A DNA stretch of 22,882 nucleotides, taken from Elusimicrobia bacterium RIFCSPLOWO2_01_FULL_54_10. GTDB lineage: Bacteria; Elusimicrobiota; Elusimicrobia; 2-02-FULL-39-32. Each line of letters opens with the position of its first letter. The first letter of the stretch is position 1. The notes under the pieces are model-generated. The model was not told the DNA's origin, ran no database searches, and saw only the letters and a list, made by a program, of their open reading frames with translations. The position numbers and the translations under genes are program-made. Below, piece by piece: positions 1 through 8,447 of this stretch. The stretch lies in assembly GCA_001799975.1 (NCBI GenBank), contig MGUQ01000007.1:1-22882 (forward strand), read 5' to 3'.

Positions 1-2
1 GC

Positions 3-2432
3 CGCGATGAAGCCTACCGCAGCAAATCAGTGGGTGTCTGCCTCTGTTTTCCCGATCTCTATGAAACCGGCTTTGCCAATGCCGGCATTGAAATTCTTTA
101 CCGCGTCATCAACCGCCGGGATGATTCCTATGCAGAGCGGGCTTATGCTGCCGATTCAGACCTGGCTGCAGCCTTGCGGGGTCGGGGATGGCCTCTCTTT
201 TCCCTGGAAACCCGCACGCCTCTCAAGGATTTCGATATCGTGGGATTTGGCCTGCCATATGAGCTTTGTTTCACCAATGTCTTGGAAATGCTGGATTTGG
301 GCGGCATTCCTTTGAAGGCCCACGAACGGGGGAAGGAAGACCCGCTCATCATTGGCGGCGGCCCCTGCGTCATCAATCCGGAACCGCTTGCTGATTTTTT
401 TGACGGCTTTGTGATTGGAGACGGGGAAGAAATTTTTGGGGAGATCATTGCCTGCATGAAGGCCTGGAAAGGGAGCGGGGCTTCAAGAACAGAGCTGCTC
501 AAATCCCTGGCCCGCATTGAAGGATTTTATGTTCCTTCACTTTATGCCGTGGAGTACTTTCCGGACGGCCGGGTGCGGTCTGTGACGCCCACGGCCGAAG
601 GCGTTCCCGCATCGGTGGCTTACCGGAGGTCTTCATTGGAGGCCATGGAAGCGCCCGTGGTGCCGTTTGTGCAGACCGTGCATGACCGGCTGAATGTTGA
701 AATCCAGAGAGGCTGTCCCTGGCGCTGCCGGTTTTGCCAGGCGGGGTTTTCATACCGGCCTTACCGGGAACGGAGCAAAGAAGATCTGCTGCAAATTGTG
801 GAACACGGGCTCAAGCACACGGGCTATGACGCCGTCACCCTGGCTGGGCTTTCCGCGGCGGACCACACGGAAATTGTGCCCTTGCTGCAGGAGCTTTCTG
901 ATAAATTTTCTTTACGGAGGGTTTCCATTGGACTTCCTTCCACGCGCGCAGACCGCTTCACCTTGGCTGTGGCTGAAATTCTGCATTCTGTGCGGAGACA
1001 ATCCCTGACTTTTGCCCCGGAAGGCGGGACGGAGCGGATGCGCCGCGTGATCCGCAAAGAACTGCAGGAGTCCGAAATCCGCCAAACCCTGAGCACGGCG
1101 CGGGAGCACGGCTGGAAGAGCGTGAAACTCTATTTTATGTACGGCTTGCCAACGGAAACCCAGGAGGATTTGGACGGCATTGTTCATCTTGTTTCCGATT
1201 CGGTCAAGCAAAACCGGGGACTTGCGTTAACACTGACTCTCTCGCCTTTTGTCCCCAAACCGCACACGCCGTTTCAGTGGCATCCCATGGACACCTTGGA
1301 TGTCCACCGCAAGAAACTGCAGGACTTGCGCAAGCGTCTTGCGGCGTCCATCCGCGCCCACGGTCTGGAGCAGATCGTGGTTGAAGGCGTGTTGTCCCGG
1401 GGCGACCGCCGCTGCGGGGCGCTTCTTGAATATGCCTGGCGCACGGGCTCCAAGTTTGACGAATGGAGCGAGCGCTTCCATTTTAATGTCTGGCAGAAAG
1501 CGTTTGCTGAAACTGGCTTGACGCCTGAATTCTTCAGCCAAAGGGTACGCACGCAGGACGAAGTGCTTCCCTGGGACCACATCCAGGGCGGGCCGGACAA
1601 GCGCGCACTTTGGAATGACTACCAGACGGCGCTCAAACAGGCCCAGGAATCCCTCCCGGAGAAGCCGCACTTAAAGGAGCGCCCGACGGTGGCGCCGTCC
1701 CGCCCGGTGGTTCTCACCTCTGAAAAGCCCGTTCAGCGCCTTCGCTTCCGTCTGAGCCGCCACGGCGATGTGCGCTTCTTGTCTCATTTGGAGCAGATTG
1801 AGATGATCCGCAGAATGGTACGCCGTGCGGAACTGCCTGTGGCGTTCACGTCGGGGTTTCATCCGCAAATGAAAGCCTCTTTTGGCCCAGCCATTTCTGT
1901 GGGCTATGAGTCTGAATGCGAACTGTTCGACATCGAGCTCACCCAGAGGCTGGAGCCCGGCCAGGCGTTTGAGAAACTCTCCCAGGAAGCCCCCGAAGGA
2001 TTTTCCGTGCTGAAGGCTTCCCGCGTGCCTCTCTTTTTCCCGTCTTTGGAATCTTTGCTTAACCGCGTGGAATACCGTGTGCGGGTTCCTCAAGATTTCT
2101 TGCATGCAGGCGGAGCGGATTTGCCGGCCGGACTCGAGGAATTTCTGGCCCGTAAAGAACTCACGCTGGAAAAAATAAGAAAGAAGGGGACCGCCGCCGA
2201 GACGACGGTCAAAATTGATTTGCATCCGCTCATTCTCGGAGCGGAATGGATCATGGAAGAAAGCTCGCCCGTGTTGCGCTTGACCCTCCGTTTTGGACCG
2301 GGCAAGAACGCAAAGCCGGAAAAAATCGCCCAGCTCTTGTTGAGTTTGAAGGATGAGGACACGGCTCGTCTGGCGGTGGAACGCAAGGCCTTCTGGATTG
2401 AGAAGCCGGACGGTACCTTGACGGAACCCTGA
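3..2432 (+). CDS. Radical SAM protein of the TIGR03960 type fused to a C-terminal DUF2344 domain (5' partial)
   Basis: The reading frame is open to the left edge of the window, so the N-terminus is missing; the GTG at 30 is only an internal codon. Three cysteines at bases 714, 726 and 735 form the CxxxCxxC cluster motif (GCPWRCRFCQAG) that binds the 4Fe-4S cluster of radical SAM enzymes. The part before it matches the degenerate B12-binding-like region of this family (FPDLYETGFANAGIEILY near the start). From about base 1740 to 2200 there is a DUF2344 domain, recognisable by LSRHGDVRFLSHLEQ and TSGFHPQMKASFGPAISVGYES. In many genomes these two parts are separate neighbouring genes; here they are one protein of more than 800 residues. 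The substrate of the family is not known to me. The following gene is an RNase E/G, a common neighbour of this family. The stop is TGA at 2430. Confidence 0.9.
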   Translation, partial: RDEAYRSKSVGVCLCFPDLYETGFANAGIEILYRVINRRDDSYAERAYAADSDLAAALRGRGWPLFSLETRTPLKDFDIVGFGLPYELCFTNVLEMLDLGGIPLKAHERGKEDPLIIGGGPCVINPEPLADFFDGFVIGDGEEIFGEIIACMKAWKGSGASRTELLKSLARIEGFYVPSLYAVEYFPDGRVRSVTPTAEGVPASVAYRRSSLEAMEAPVVPFVQTVHDRLNVEIQRGCPWRCRFCQAGFSYRPYRERSKEDLLQIVEHGLKHTGYDAVTLAGLSAADHTEIVPLLQELSDKFSLRRVSIGLPSTRADRFTLAVAEILHSVRRQSLTFAPEGGTERMRRVIRKELQESEIRQTLSTAREHGWKSVKLYFMYGLPTETQEDLDGIVHLVSDSVKQNRGLALTLTLSPFVPKPHTPFQWHPMDTLDVHRKKLQDLRKRLAASIRAHGLEQIVVEGVLSRGDRRCGALLEYAWRTGSKFDEWSERFHFNVWQKAFAETGLTPEFFSQRVRTQDEVLPWDHIQGGPDKRALWNDYQTALKQAQESLPEKPHLKERPTVAPSRPVVLTSEKPVQRLRFRLSRHGDVRFLSHLEQIEMIRRMVRRAELPVAFTSGFHPQMKASFGPAISVGYESECELFDIELTQRLEPGQAFEKLSQEAPEGFSVLKASRVPLFFPSLESLLNRVEYRVRVPQDFLHAGGADLPAGLEEFLARKELTLEKIRKKGTAAETTVKIDLHPLILGAEWIMEESSPVLRLTLRFGPGKNAKPEKIAQLLLSLKDEDTARLAVERKAFWIEKPDGTLTEP

Positions 2433-2464
2433 TCAATGATTTTATTACTACTGAGAGGTGCATC

Positions 2465-3925
2465 ATGAAACAAGAAATTTTGGCAAGCTGCGCGGCAGAC
2501 GAAACACGGGTGGCCGTCATTGAAGACGGAAAACTCGTTGAAATCGGGATTGAGCGCAAGGAAACCGAAAAGGTCGTTGGAAACATCTATAAGGGGAAAG
2601 TGGAAAACGTGCTGCCGGGCATTTCCAGCGCGTTTGTCAATATCGGGCTGCCCAAAAACGCCTATCTCTACATTTCCGACGTGATCGACCAGAAAGATCC
2701 GGAGGAGCACCCGCCGCAGCACCATCATAAGACTCACCAGCACATTGAACAGATGCTTAAAAAGGGCGAAGTGGTGACGGTGCAGGTGGCCAAAGAAGCC
2801 ATCGGGACCAAGGGTGTCAAGGTCACCATGGACATTTCCCTGCCCGGGCGGTTCATTGTCTATCTACCTTTTCAGACGTCCATCGGCATTTCCAAAAACA
2901 TCGAGGAAGAAGCCGAACGCCGGCGCTTGAAAAACATGCTGGACGCCAACCGGCCCAAGCGGGGCGGGTTCATTGCCCGTACCGAAGCCGAAGGCATCGA
3001 CGAAAAGGATTTAAAGCGCGAAATCCGCTATCTGACGCGCCTGTGGGAGAACATCCAGCGGCGCCAGCAAAGCGGGGCGGTTCCTTCCATGCTTCACCGC
3101 GACCTGGGGCTCACCTTCCAAACCGTGCGCGACATTTTATCCGAAAATACCGTCGTATTCATGATTGATTCCAAGCATGAACAGCACGAGGTCCAGGATT
3201 TCGTCCAGATGCTCTCCCCGGAACTGGCCGACCGCGTAAAGCTTTTTGACAGCAAAACTCCCATCTTTGAGGCATTCAAAATTGAAAAAGAGTTGGAAAA
3301 GGTGCTCCAGTCAAAAATTTCTCTCCCGTCGGGCGGCACTATCGTCATCCAGGAAGCGGAATCCTTGTGCGCCATCGACGTGAACACGGGGAAATTCACG
3401 GGCAAGGAGTCGCAGGAAGAAACTGTGACGCTGACCAACATTGAGGCGGCGGATGAAGTGGCGCGCCAGCTCCGTCTTCGCAACATCGGCGGCATCATCG
3501 TGATCGACTTCATCGACATGCGCAAAGCCCGCAACCGCCAGAAAGTGGTGGAAGCGCTCCACCGCGCCACCTCGCGCGACCGGGCCAAAATCAAGATTCT
3601 GCCCATCACACGCCTGGGGCTGGTGGAAATGACCCGCGAGAGAAAAAGGGAATCGCTTCTGTCCTCGCTTTGCCGCATCTGCACGGAGTGCGACGGCAAG
3701 GGGATGGTGCTTTCGGAAGAATCCCTCATGATCAAAGTGAAAAAGGAAATCATGGGCCTCACGCGCGGCAGGCAGGACGGTCACCTGAAGCTGGTGCTCA
3801 ATACTGAAGCGTTCCCCTATTTCTCGGAAAGAAAGTCGGCGATGGAAAAGACCATCCAGAGATCCCTGGATGTTTCGAAAGACGATACATTGTCCCTTGA
3901 AGATTATAAAATTATTGTGGAATAG
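2465..3925 (+). CDS. rng: Ribonuclease E/G family endoribonuclease (RNase G-like)
   Basis: Product of 486 residues, RNase G size, without the long C-terminal scaffold of RNase E. It should cleave single-stranded, AU-rich RNA in rRNA maturation and mRNA decay in the cytoplasm. An S1 RNA-binding domain spans about residues 36-128 (VGNIYKGKVENVLPGISSAFVNIG). The catalytic DNase I-like part has the metal-binding residues Asp305 and Asn307 in AIDVNTGKFTG and Asp348 in IGGIIVIDFIDM. A cysteine set at 403, 406 and 409 (CRICTECDGKG) corresponds to the zinc-link region. A histidine-rich loop (EHPPQHHHKTHQH, about residues 81-93) interrupts the S1 domain. The start ATG at 2465 follows a good ribosome-binding site, GAGAGGTG, six or so bases upstream. 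It lies 32 bases after the radical SAM gene and 2 bases before lpxA, probably in one transcript. Confidence 0.93.
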   Translation: MKQEILASCAADETRVAVIEDGKLVEIGIERKETEKVVGNIYKGKVENVLPGISSAFVNIGLPKNAYLYISDVIDQKDPEEHPPQHHHKTHQHIEQMLKKGEVVTVQVAKEAIGTKGVKVTMDISLPGRFIVYLPFQTSIGISKNIEEEAERRRLKNMLDANRPKRGGFIARTEAEGIDEKDLKREIRYLTRLWENIQRRQQSGAVPSMLHRDLGLTFQTVRDILSENTVVFMIDSKHEQHEVQDFVQMLSPELADRVKLFDSKTPIFEAFKIEKELEKVLQSKISLPSGGTIVIQEAESLCAIDVNTGKFTGKESQEETVTLTNIEAADEVARQLRLRNIGGIIVIDFIDMRKARNRQKVVEALHRATSRDRAKIKILPITRLGLVEMTRERKRESLLSSLCRICTECDGKGMVLSEESLMIKVKKEIMGLTRGRQDGHLKLVLNTEAFPYFSERKSAMEKTIQRSLDVSKDDTLSLEDYKIIVE

Positions 3926-3927
3926 CC

Positions 3928-4701
3928 ATGATTCACTCCACCGCCATCATCGGACCCAAGGTTAAGCTCGCCCCCGGCGTTTCCGTGGGGGCTTTTGCCA
4001 TTTTAGACGGTGAAATCACGGTGGGCGCGGGAACCAAAATCGGCCCGCACAGCGTGATTGAAGGCTGGACGGACATCGGGCAGGACAACGAAATCGGCGT
4101 GGGCGCGGTGATCGGCCTGGAGCCCCAGGACTTCACCTATAAAGGCGAGAAGTCTTTTGTAAAAATCGGAGACAGGAATAAAATCCGGGAATACGCACAA
4201 ATCCACAGAGGCGCAGGCGAGGGCAGTCTTACCAGCGTAGGCAACGACAATTATATTCTGGGCTTCTCCCATATCGCTCATAACTGCAAGGTTGGAAGCC
4301 ACATCATTTTGGCCAACGGAGCGCTTCTGGCGGGGCATGCCGTTGTGGAAGACTTTGCTTATGTTTCAGGACTGTGTTTGGTTCACCAGTTTGCGCGCCT
4401 GGGCAAATATTCGATGATGAGGGGAGGGGCCAGAGTATCTCTGGATGTTCCGCCGTACTGCATGGCGGACGATGCCAATTCCCTGCGCGGTTTAAATACC
4501 ATTGGGCTTGAGCGGCGCGGTTTTTCGCCTCAAGTGATTCGCGAGATCAAGAAAGTTTACAAGCAGGTTTTTGGAGGAGCCAAGCCGCTCAGCGATGAGG
4601 TGGACGCGCTTCTTGCAGACAGCTTGTCGCCGGAAGTCAAATATTTTGTCCAGTTCATCAAAGATTCAGAACGCGGAGTCTGCCGTCCGCAGAAGATTTA
4701 A
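3928..4701 (+). CDS. lpxA: Acyl-[ACP]--UDP-N-acetylglucosamine O-acyltransferase LpxA
   Basis: Product of 257 residues, the usual LpxA length. It catalyses the first committed step of lipid A synthesis, transfer of a 3-hydroxyacyl chain from ACP to UDP-GlcNAc in the cytoplasm. The N-terminal two thirds is a left-handed beta-helix of hexapeptide repeats (IIGPKVKLAPGVSVGAF onward). His115 and His118 in SHIAHNC align with E. coli His122 and catalytic His125. Other family motifs are IHRGAGEG, ILANGALLAGH, VHQFARLGKY and DVPPYCMADD. The helical C-terminus includes LERRGFSPQVIREIKKVYK. The gene starts two bases after the RNase G stop, and its last 36 bases overlap the end of the convergent kinase gene. 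No lpxD, fabZ or lpxB is adjacent. Its presence argues for a lipopolysaccharide outer membrane. Confidence 0.94.
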   Translation: MIHSTAIIGPKVKLAPGVSVGAFAILDGEITVGAGTKIGPHSVIEGWTDIGQDNEIGVGAVIGLEPQDFTYKGEKSFVKIGDRNKIREYAQIHRGAGEGSLTSVGNDNYILGFSHIAHNCKVGSHIILANGALLAGHAVVEDFAYVSGLCLVHQFARLGKYSMMRGGARVSLDVPPYCMADDANSLRGLNTIGLERRGFSPQVIREIKKVYKQVFGGAKPLSDEVDALLADSLSPEVKYFVQFIKDSERGVCRPQKI

Positions 4702-5361
4702 GAATTTTTCCCTGAAATAATCGTTCTCAAACAATCCTCCTGCCAATTCCACAGGCAGATTCTTCTCTCCAAGTTTCTCCCATATTGATATCACCAAGAA
4801 GACCAAATGCGAATGCGCTTCAGCAATGAGGTGCCGGCATTTGGAGTCTCCGGCGGAAGCCTTTTTGATCACCTCCGGGGCCAAAGCCGCAGTTTTCTGA
4901 ACAGAAATGGTTCCTGATTTTTCAAGAATCTGCTTCATGTAATTTTTCCCTATCCAATAGCCAGAGCCCTCGTCACCTTTCTTTGGGCCATGCCCTCCTG
5001 CCCGCGCAATCTTTCCGTTGCGGCCGCGCCCTAATGCAATGGAGCCCGTTCCAGCCAAAAGCAGTATGCCGTGACTGCCTTTGAACTTCCCATCATGCGC
5101 CAGCTCGATGTCTGACATCACCGTCACCTTTGCAGCGAGGTGTCTTGTCCTCTGGTAAAGCCATTTCCGCTCTGCTTTGGACCAAATGCTTTTGGCACCA
5201 ATGACAAGATGGGGCAAATCCTTAATCTTCCATTTCTTGAGAACTTTGCCGATAGTTTTGTGGAGAAGCGGAAGGGGCTTGGATTTTTTCAGGGACATGT
5301 GGCCAGGGCAGGTGATTTTTGTTTTGGACCCTCCGTAATCGACGGTGATTTTACGGATCAA
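4666..5361 (-). CDS. BadF/BcrA-type amino-sugar kinase (GlcNAc/MurNAc kinase-like, short)
   Basis: Product of 231 residues in the ASKHA kinase fold, resembling N-acetylglucosamine kinases and the clostridial GlcNAc/MurNAc kinase MurK. Visible motifs in order are the phosphate-1 loop VDYGGSKTK (residues 7-15), the catalytic Asp in VMSDIELAH (about Asp84), the phosphate-2 region LLAGTGSIALG followed by GGHGPKKGDEGSGYWIG (about 122-138), and the adenosine-site VELAGGLFEN (about 207-216). Family members usually have about 300 residues. This one stops soon after the last motif and lacks the usual closing helix, so it may be a minimal or C-terminally trimmed form. The start is TTG at 5361, overlapping the nagZ stop as TTGA, so it is translationally coupled to nagZ. 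The likely reaction is ATP-dependent 6-phosphorylation of GlcNAc and/or MurNAc. Which sugar it prefers cannot be read from sequence. Confidence 0.8.
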   Translation of the reverse strand: MIRKITVDYGGSKTKITCPGHMSLKKSKPLPLLHKTIGKVLKKWKIKDLPHLVIGAKSIWSKAERKWLYQRTRHLAAKVTVMSDIELAHDGKFKGSHGILLLAGTGSIALGRGRNGKIARAGGHGPKKGDEGSGYWIGKNYMKQILEKSGTISVQKTAALAPEVIKKASAGDSKCRHLIAEAHSHLVFLVISIWEKLGEKNLPVELAGGLFENDYFREKFLNLLRTADSAF

Positions 5362-6878
5362 CGGGAGAAAAGCTTCTTAAAGATAGAGTCCATCTGGCAG
5401 GCGCGCCAGCCGAAGCAGGTCAGGCACGATGCGTTTTTATGCACGAGGCTTTCATCATAAGAATCGCGCAAAAGCGCCACAATGGCTTCCCGGCTCCTCA
5501 CCTGCACTCCGTCCAGAAGCTGTTTATTGGAGGGATAAAGGTGCGCATCGAAACAGAAGAGCAAGGTAGTATCAAAATCCCCAACGCGGGATTGGATCTC
5601 CATAATCTCCTCAGACGTTGGCTCAATTCCCACGACCTTCACTTCGGGTTTCAAACCCAGTTTCTTGAAGTGTGACAACACATACTTTTTTTCGTCGCAC
5701 ACGCGCTTTTCGATCATGATTTTTTGGGCCAAGGACGAAAATTGCGGGAAGACCACAAGCAGCTTCCTTCTTTTCCATTCCTTGACGCTGCGTTTGACGG
5801 GGTTGCGGAAGAAGGTGACAGCCTCATCGCAAATTTTGTCAGCCAGGGCTATTCCCTGCCGTTCAGCCTTGGGCGCCCCGCCTTCAAAGCGCTTTTTGCG
5901 CTTGTTTATGAGCTCTTCAATCCGTTCATAGCTTTCTTCCAACTCTCTTAAAGGCAGGGTTTTGGATTTGTAGGCACCGAACAAGGCTTGATAGACCTGC
6001 TTTTGCAGGTTCATATCGTGGCAGACAAGCAGGATGTCATGGCCCGCTTGAGTGGCGCGGATGCCTGCCTGGTCAATGGGGCTCACCGCCTTGATGGCGC
6101 CCATTTCAAGATCGTCGCTAAAGATCACGCCCTTGTAACCATAATTTTTTCGGAGGCGCTCATGCACAATCTTGCGGGAAAATGTGGCAATCATGTTGGG
6201 TTCAGGGTCAAGGTTAGGGTAATAAGGATGCGATGTCATGACAGAATCGACGCCGACCTCCAGAGCTTTCAAGAACGGTTTCAAATGCACGGCTTCCATT
6301 TCTTCCCATGTGGACTGGATGATCGGAAGGCCCAGATGGGCATCCACGGGGGCGTGTCCCTTGCCGGGGAAGTGCTTGGGACAGGTAGAAACTCCACCCT
6401 TTTGCATGGCTGTAATGCGTGCCGCGCCCATCTCGGCCACCAGCTTCCAATCTTTGCCGTAGGAGCGGATCCCGATGTTGGGGCTGTAAGAATCCGTCAA
6501 AACATCCAGGCAGGGACCTAAATTAACATCCACCCCGAGCCTGCGGAGCTCCTTGGCTTCTATGGCGCCTTGCTTGCGGGCATATTCGATTTTTCCGGTT
6601 TTTCCAAAAGCCAAGTTGTCCGGAAAAACAGTGATGCCGTCCCTGAACATGACAACGCGCCCGCCTTCGTGGTCTGCGGTCACCAGGATCTTCCTCTCGA
6701 GAGCGTCCTCAAGGTCCGTGATCATTTTTTTGAGCTGGGTGGGGGATTCGAAGTTGATGCGGTAGAAAATAATTCCGCCCGCGCGGAGGTCCTTGAAGTG
6801 CCTGACGATTTCGGGGGTTACTTTTGTGCCCGGCACTCCGATGGTGAGTTTTTGGCCGACAAGAGTTTCCAAATCCAT
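5358..6878 (-). CDS. nagZ: Beta-N-acetylhexosaminidase, glycoside hydrolase family 3 (NagZ-like)
   Basis: Removes non-reducing GlcNAc from muropeptides or GlcNAc-(anhydro)MurNAc. The GH3 catalytic domain fills about residues 1-340. KHFPGKGHAPVDAHLGLP (about 168-185) holds the Asp-His dyad that acts as general acid/base in NagZ enzymes, and FSDDLEMGAIK (about 253-263) holds the aspartate nucleophile. A C-terminal domain of about 150 residues follows, so it resembles the two-domain type rather than the compact enterobacterial enzyme of about 340 residues. No signal peptide is seen, so it should be cytoplasmic and needs imported substrate. I choose the ATG at 6878 (506 residues). The ATG at 6887 would add MTA, but it is overlapped by an extended -10 box. 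The kinase gene follows with a four-base overlap. The symporter gene diverges from it. Confidence 0.9.
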   Translation of the reverse strand: MDLETLVGQKLTIGVPGTKVTPEIVRHFKDLRAGGIIFYRINFESPTQLKKMITDLEDALERKILVTADHEGGRVVMFRDGITVFPDNLAFGKTGKIEYARKQGAIEAKELRRLGVDVNLGPCLDVLTDSYSPNIGIRSYGKDWKLVAEMGAARITAMQKGGVSTCPKHFPGKGHAPVDAHLGLPIIQSTWEEMEAVHLKPFLKALEVGVDSVMTSHPYYPNLDPEPNMIATFSRKIVHERLRKNYGYKGVIFSDDLEMGAIKAVSPIDQAGIRATQAGHDILLVCHDMNLQKQVYQALFGAYKSKTLPLRELEESYERIEELINKRKKRFEGGAPKAERQGIALADKICDEAVTFFRNPVKRSVKEWKRRKLLVVFPQFSSLAQKIMIEKRVCDEKKYVLSHFKKLGLKPEVKVVGIEPTSEEIMEIQSRVGDFDTTLLFCFDAHLYPSNKQLLDGVQVRSREAIVALLRDSYDESLVHKNASCLTCFGWRACQMDSIFKKLFSR

Positions 6879-6885
6879 CGCCGTC

Positions 6886-6894
6886 ATTCTATCA
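6886..6894 (-). promoter_or_regulatory. Candidate extended -10 promoter of nagZ-kinase
   Basis: On the minus strand TGATAGAAT (TG at 6894-6893, hexamer TAGAAT at 6891-6886) fits an extended -10 element. It ends seven bases before the ATG at 6878, so a transcript would start at or just before that codon. No Shine-Dalgarno sequence is present. A -35 match is weak. It is one arm of an inverted repeat whose other arm is the promoter of the divergent symporter gene. Confidence 0.5.
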
Positions 6895-6906
6895 TATATG
6901 CGTTTT

Positions 6907-6915
6907 TGCTAGAAT
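6907..6915 (+). promoter_or_regulatory. Candidate extended -10 promoter of the symporter-murQ-anmK-namZ operon
   Basis: TGCTAGAAT is an extended -10 element (TG at 6907, hexamer TAGAAT at 6910-6915). It ends eight bases before the symporter ATG at 6924, which has no Shine-Dalgarno site, so the message is probably leaderless or nearly so. The -35 hexamer at 17-base spacing (TTCTAT, 6887-6892) is poor and overlaps the opposing nagZ promoter. Confidence 0.5.
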
Positions 6916-6923
6916 CACTCGCA

Positions 6924-8447
6924 ATGGAGCTTGCGGGCTGGTTTGGCGGGCAGAGCAATCTTACCTGGCAGGATTACTCTGTTTTGATTAGCCTCATCGG
7001 TTTTTCTCTCTTTCTCGGCATCTATCTCGGCCGTGATGAAAAGGACACACGCGACTTTTTTCTGGGAGGGCGGCGCATCCCCTGGTGGGCCGCCATGCTT
7101 TCCTTTGTGGCCACAGAAATCAGCGCGGTCACCATCATCTCGGTTCCCGCCACGGCATACTCCGAAAACTGGCAATATGCGCAGTTCTTTGTGGGCTCGT
7201 TCCTGGCCCGCATGGTGATTGCCTTCATTTTCATCCCGGCGTTTTTCAAATATAACTGCACTTCCATCTATGAATTTCTCCGACACCGCTTTGGCCCCGA
7301 ATCCCAATATGCCGGTTCCGTCTTGTTTTTCATCACCCGCCTTTTTGCTTCGGGCGTGCGGCTCATGGCCGCTTGCCTGGCCGTGAGCGTGCTCGTGGGC
7401 TGGCACATGATTCCCACCATCATTTTCTTTTCCATCATCGCCATGGTTTACATCACCTGGGGCGGGATCAAGGCTGTTATCTGGACCAATGTGCTCCAAG
7501 CCGTCATCTTCATCGTGGGCGGCTTGACCGCCATCATTTTCATTTATTCCCGGATACCTGGCGGAATGGAGACAGTGCTAAATACCGCCAACGCGGCTGG
7601 CCGCCTCAATATTTTCAATTGGGGGCCTTCGATGGGAGATTCCGGCGTGGCCCTCTATTTCAAGAACGCCATCCAGGACCCGAATATTTTTTGGATCGCC
7701 ACTTTGAACGGTCTCTTCGGCTCCATGGCGGCGTTTGGCACGGACCAGGAGTTGATGCAAAGGCTTCTCACGGTGGAAACCCGCCGCGAGAGCCAAAAAA
7801 CCATGCTGGTCACTCCGTTGGGAAGTTTCCTTGTTCTCATGATCTATTTATCGATTGGAACATTGCTCTATGTGTTTTATTCCCAGGGCGCCGCCGTGCC
7901 GCCGGAGAAATTGGACAAGGTCTTTCCCTACTTCATTTCCAATGAAATGCCCGCATTTATGCGAGGGTTGCTTCTCTCAGCCATTGTCTTGGCCAGCATC
8001 GATTCTCCCTTGGGGTCGCTTTCATCCTCTTTTGTGACAGACATTTACCGCCCTCTGATTGCCAAGGCGCGCGAGGAAGCCCACTATCTTTTTGTGTCGC
8101 GTGTGAGCGTGGTGGTTTTTGGCGTGATTCTGGCATTCATTGCTTACTTTTTCAGCCATTTTGAGAAAATCCTCTGGCTGGCCTTCAAGATTGGCAGCGT
8201 TACCTATGGCTCACTGCTCGGAGTGTTCCTGCTCGGTCTTCTTACGCGCCGCAAGGTGAACCGCGCCAATATTTTCGCCATGGGCGGCACGGCCGTGGCC
8301 ATGCTGGTTTTATTGATTTTAAGCGAAAAGAAAATTATCCCGATCGGCTGGACCTATCTGCTTCTGATTGGAACCGCATCAACCTTCGGCATCGGCTGGA
8401 TCTTCGGAACGAATGAAAAAGATCAAATACCAGAACCTGCTCACTGA
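6924..8447 (+). CDS. Sodium:solute symporter (SSS family), candidate amino-sugar or muropeptide importer
   Basis: Product of 507 residues with about thirteen hydrophobic segments, typical of the SSS family. Recognisable features are the N-terminal DFFLGGRRIPWWAAMLSFVATEISAVT, the YITWGGIKAVIWTNVLQA segment, and GTDQELMQRLLTVE with SIDSPLGSLSSSFVTDIY in the second half. These are hallmarks of sodium-driven sugar, sialic acid and related carriers. The frame is open upstream to 6570, but that extension lies inside nagZ on the other strand and is not membrane-like. The ATG at 6924 gives the normal SSS N-terminus. The 3' end overlaps murQ by 35 bases, so the two are probably coupled. Because the following genes all process MurNAc, anhydro-MurNAc or MurNAc-6-P, the cargo is inferred to be a murein amino sugar or disaccharide; this is not shown by the protein itself. 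Confidence 0.88.
   Translation: MELAGWFGGQSNLTWQDYSVLISLIGFSLFLGIYLGRDEKDTRDFFLGGRRIPWWAAMLSFVATEISAVTIISVPATAYSENWQYAQFFVGSFLARMVIAFIFIPAFFKYNCTSIYEFLRHRFGPESQYAGSVLFFITRLFASGVRLMAACLAVSVLVGWHMIPTIIFFSIIAMVYITWGGIKAVIWTNVLQAVIFIVGGLTAIIFIYSRIPGGMETVLNTANAAGRLNIFNWGPSMGDSGVALYFKNAIQDPNIFWIATLNGLFGSMAAFGTDQELMQRLLTVETRRESQKTMLVTPLGSFLVLMIYLSIGTLLYVFYSQGAAVPPEKLDKVFPYFISNEMPAFMRGLLLSAIVLASIDSPLGSLSSSFVTDIYRPLIAKAREEAHYLFVSRVSVVVFGVILAFIAYFFSHFEKILWLAFKIGSVTYGSLLGVFLLGLLTRRKVNRANIFAMGGTAVAMLVLLILSEKKIIPIGWTYLLLIGTASTFGIGWIFGTNEKDQIPEPAH

Noticed and set aside
1671..2225. 184-codon minus-strand frame in the radical SAM gene
   Set aside because: Complement of the DUF2344 coding region in a G/C-rich gene; looks like a shadow.
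5988..6521. 177-codon plus-strand frame inside nagZ
   Set aside because: Antisense to GH3 catalytic motifs; no recognisable domain, ribosome site or hydrophobic pattern of its own.
6570..6923. Long N-terminal extension of the symporter reading frame
   Set aside because: It is antisense to the well-supported nagZ, is not membrane-like and precedes the normal SSS start at 6924; it is a frame shadow.
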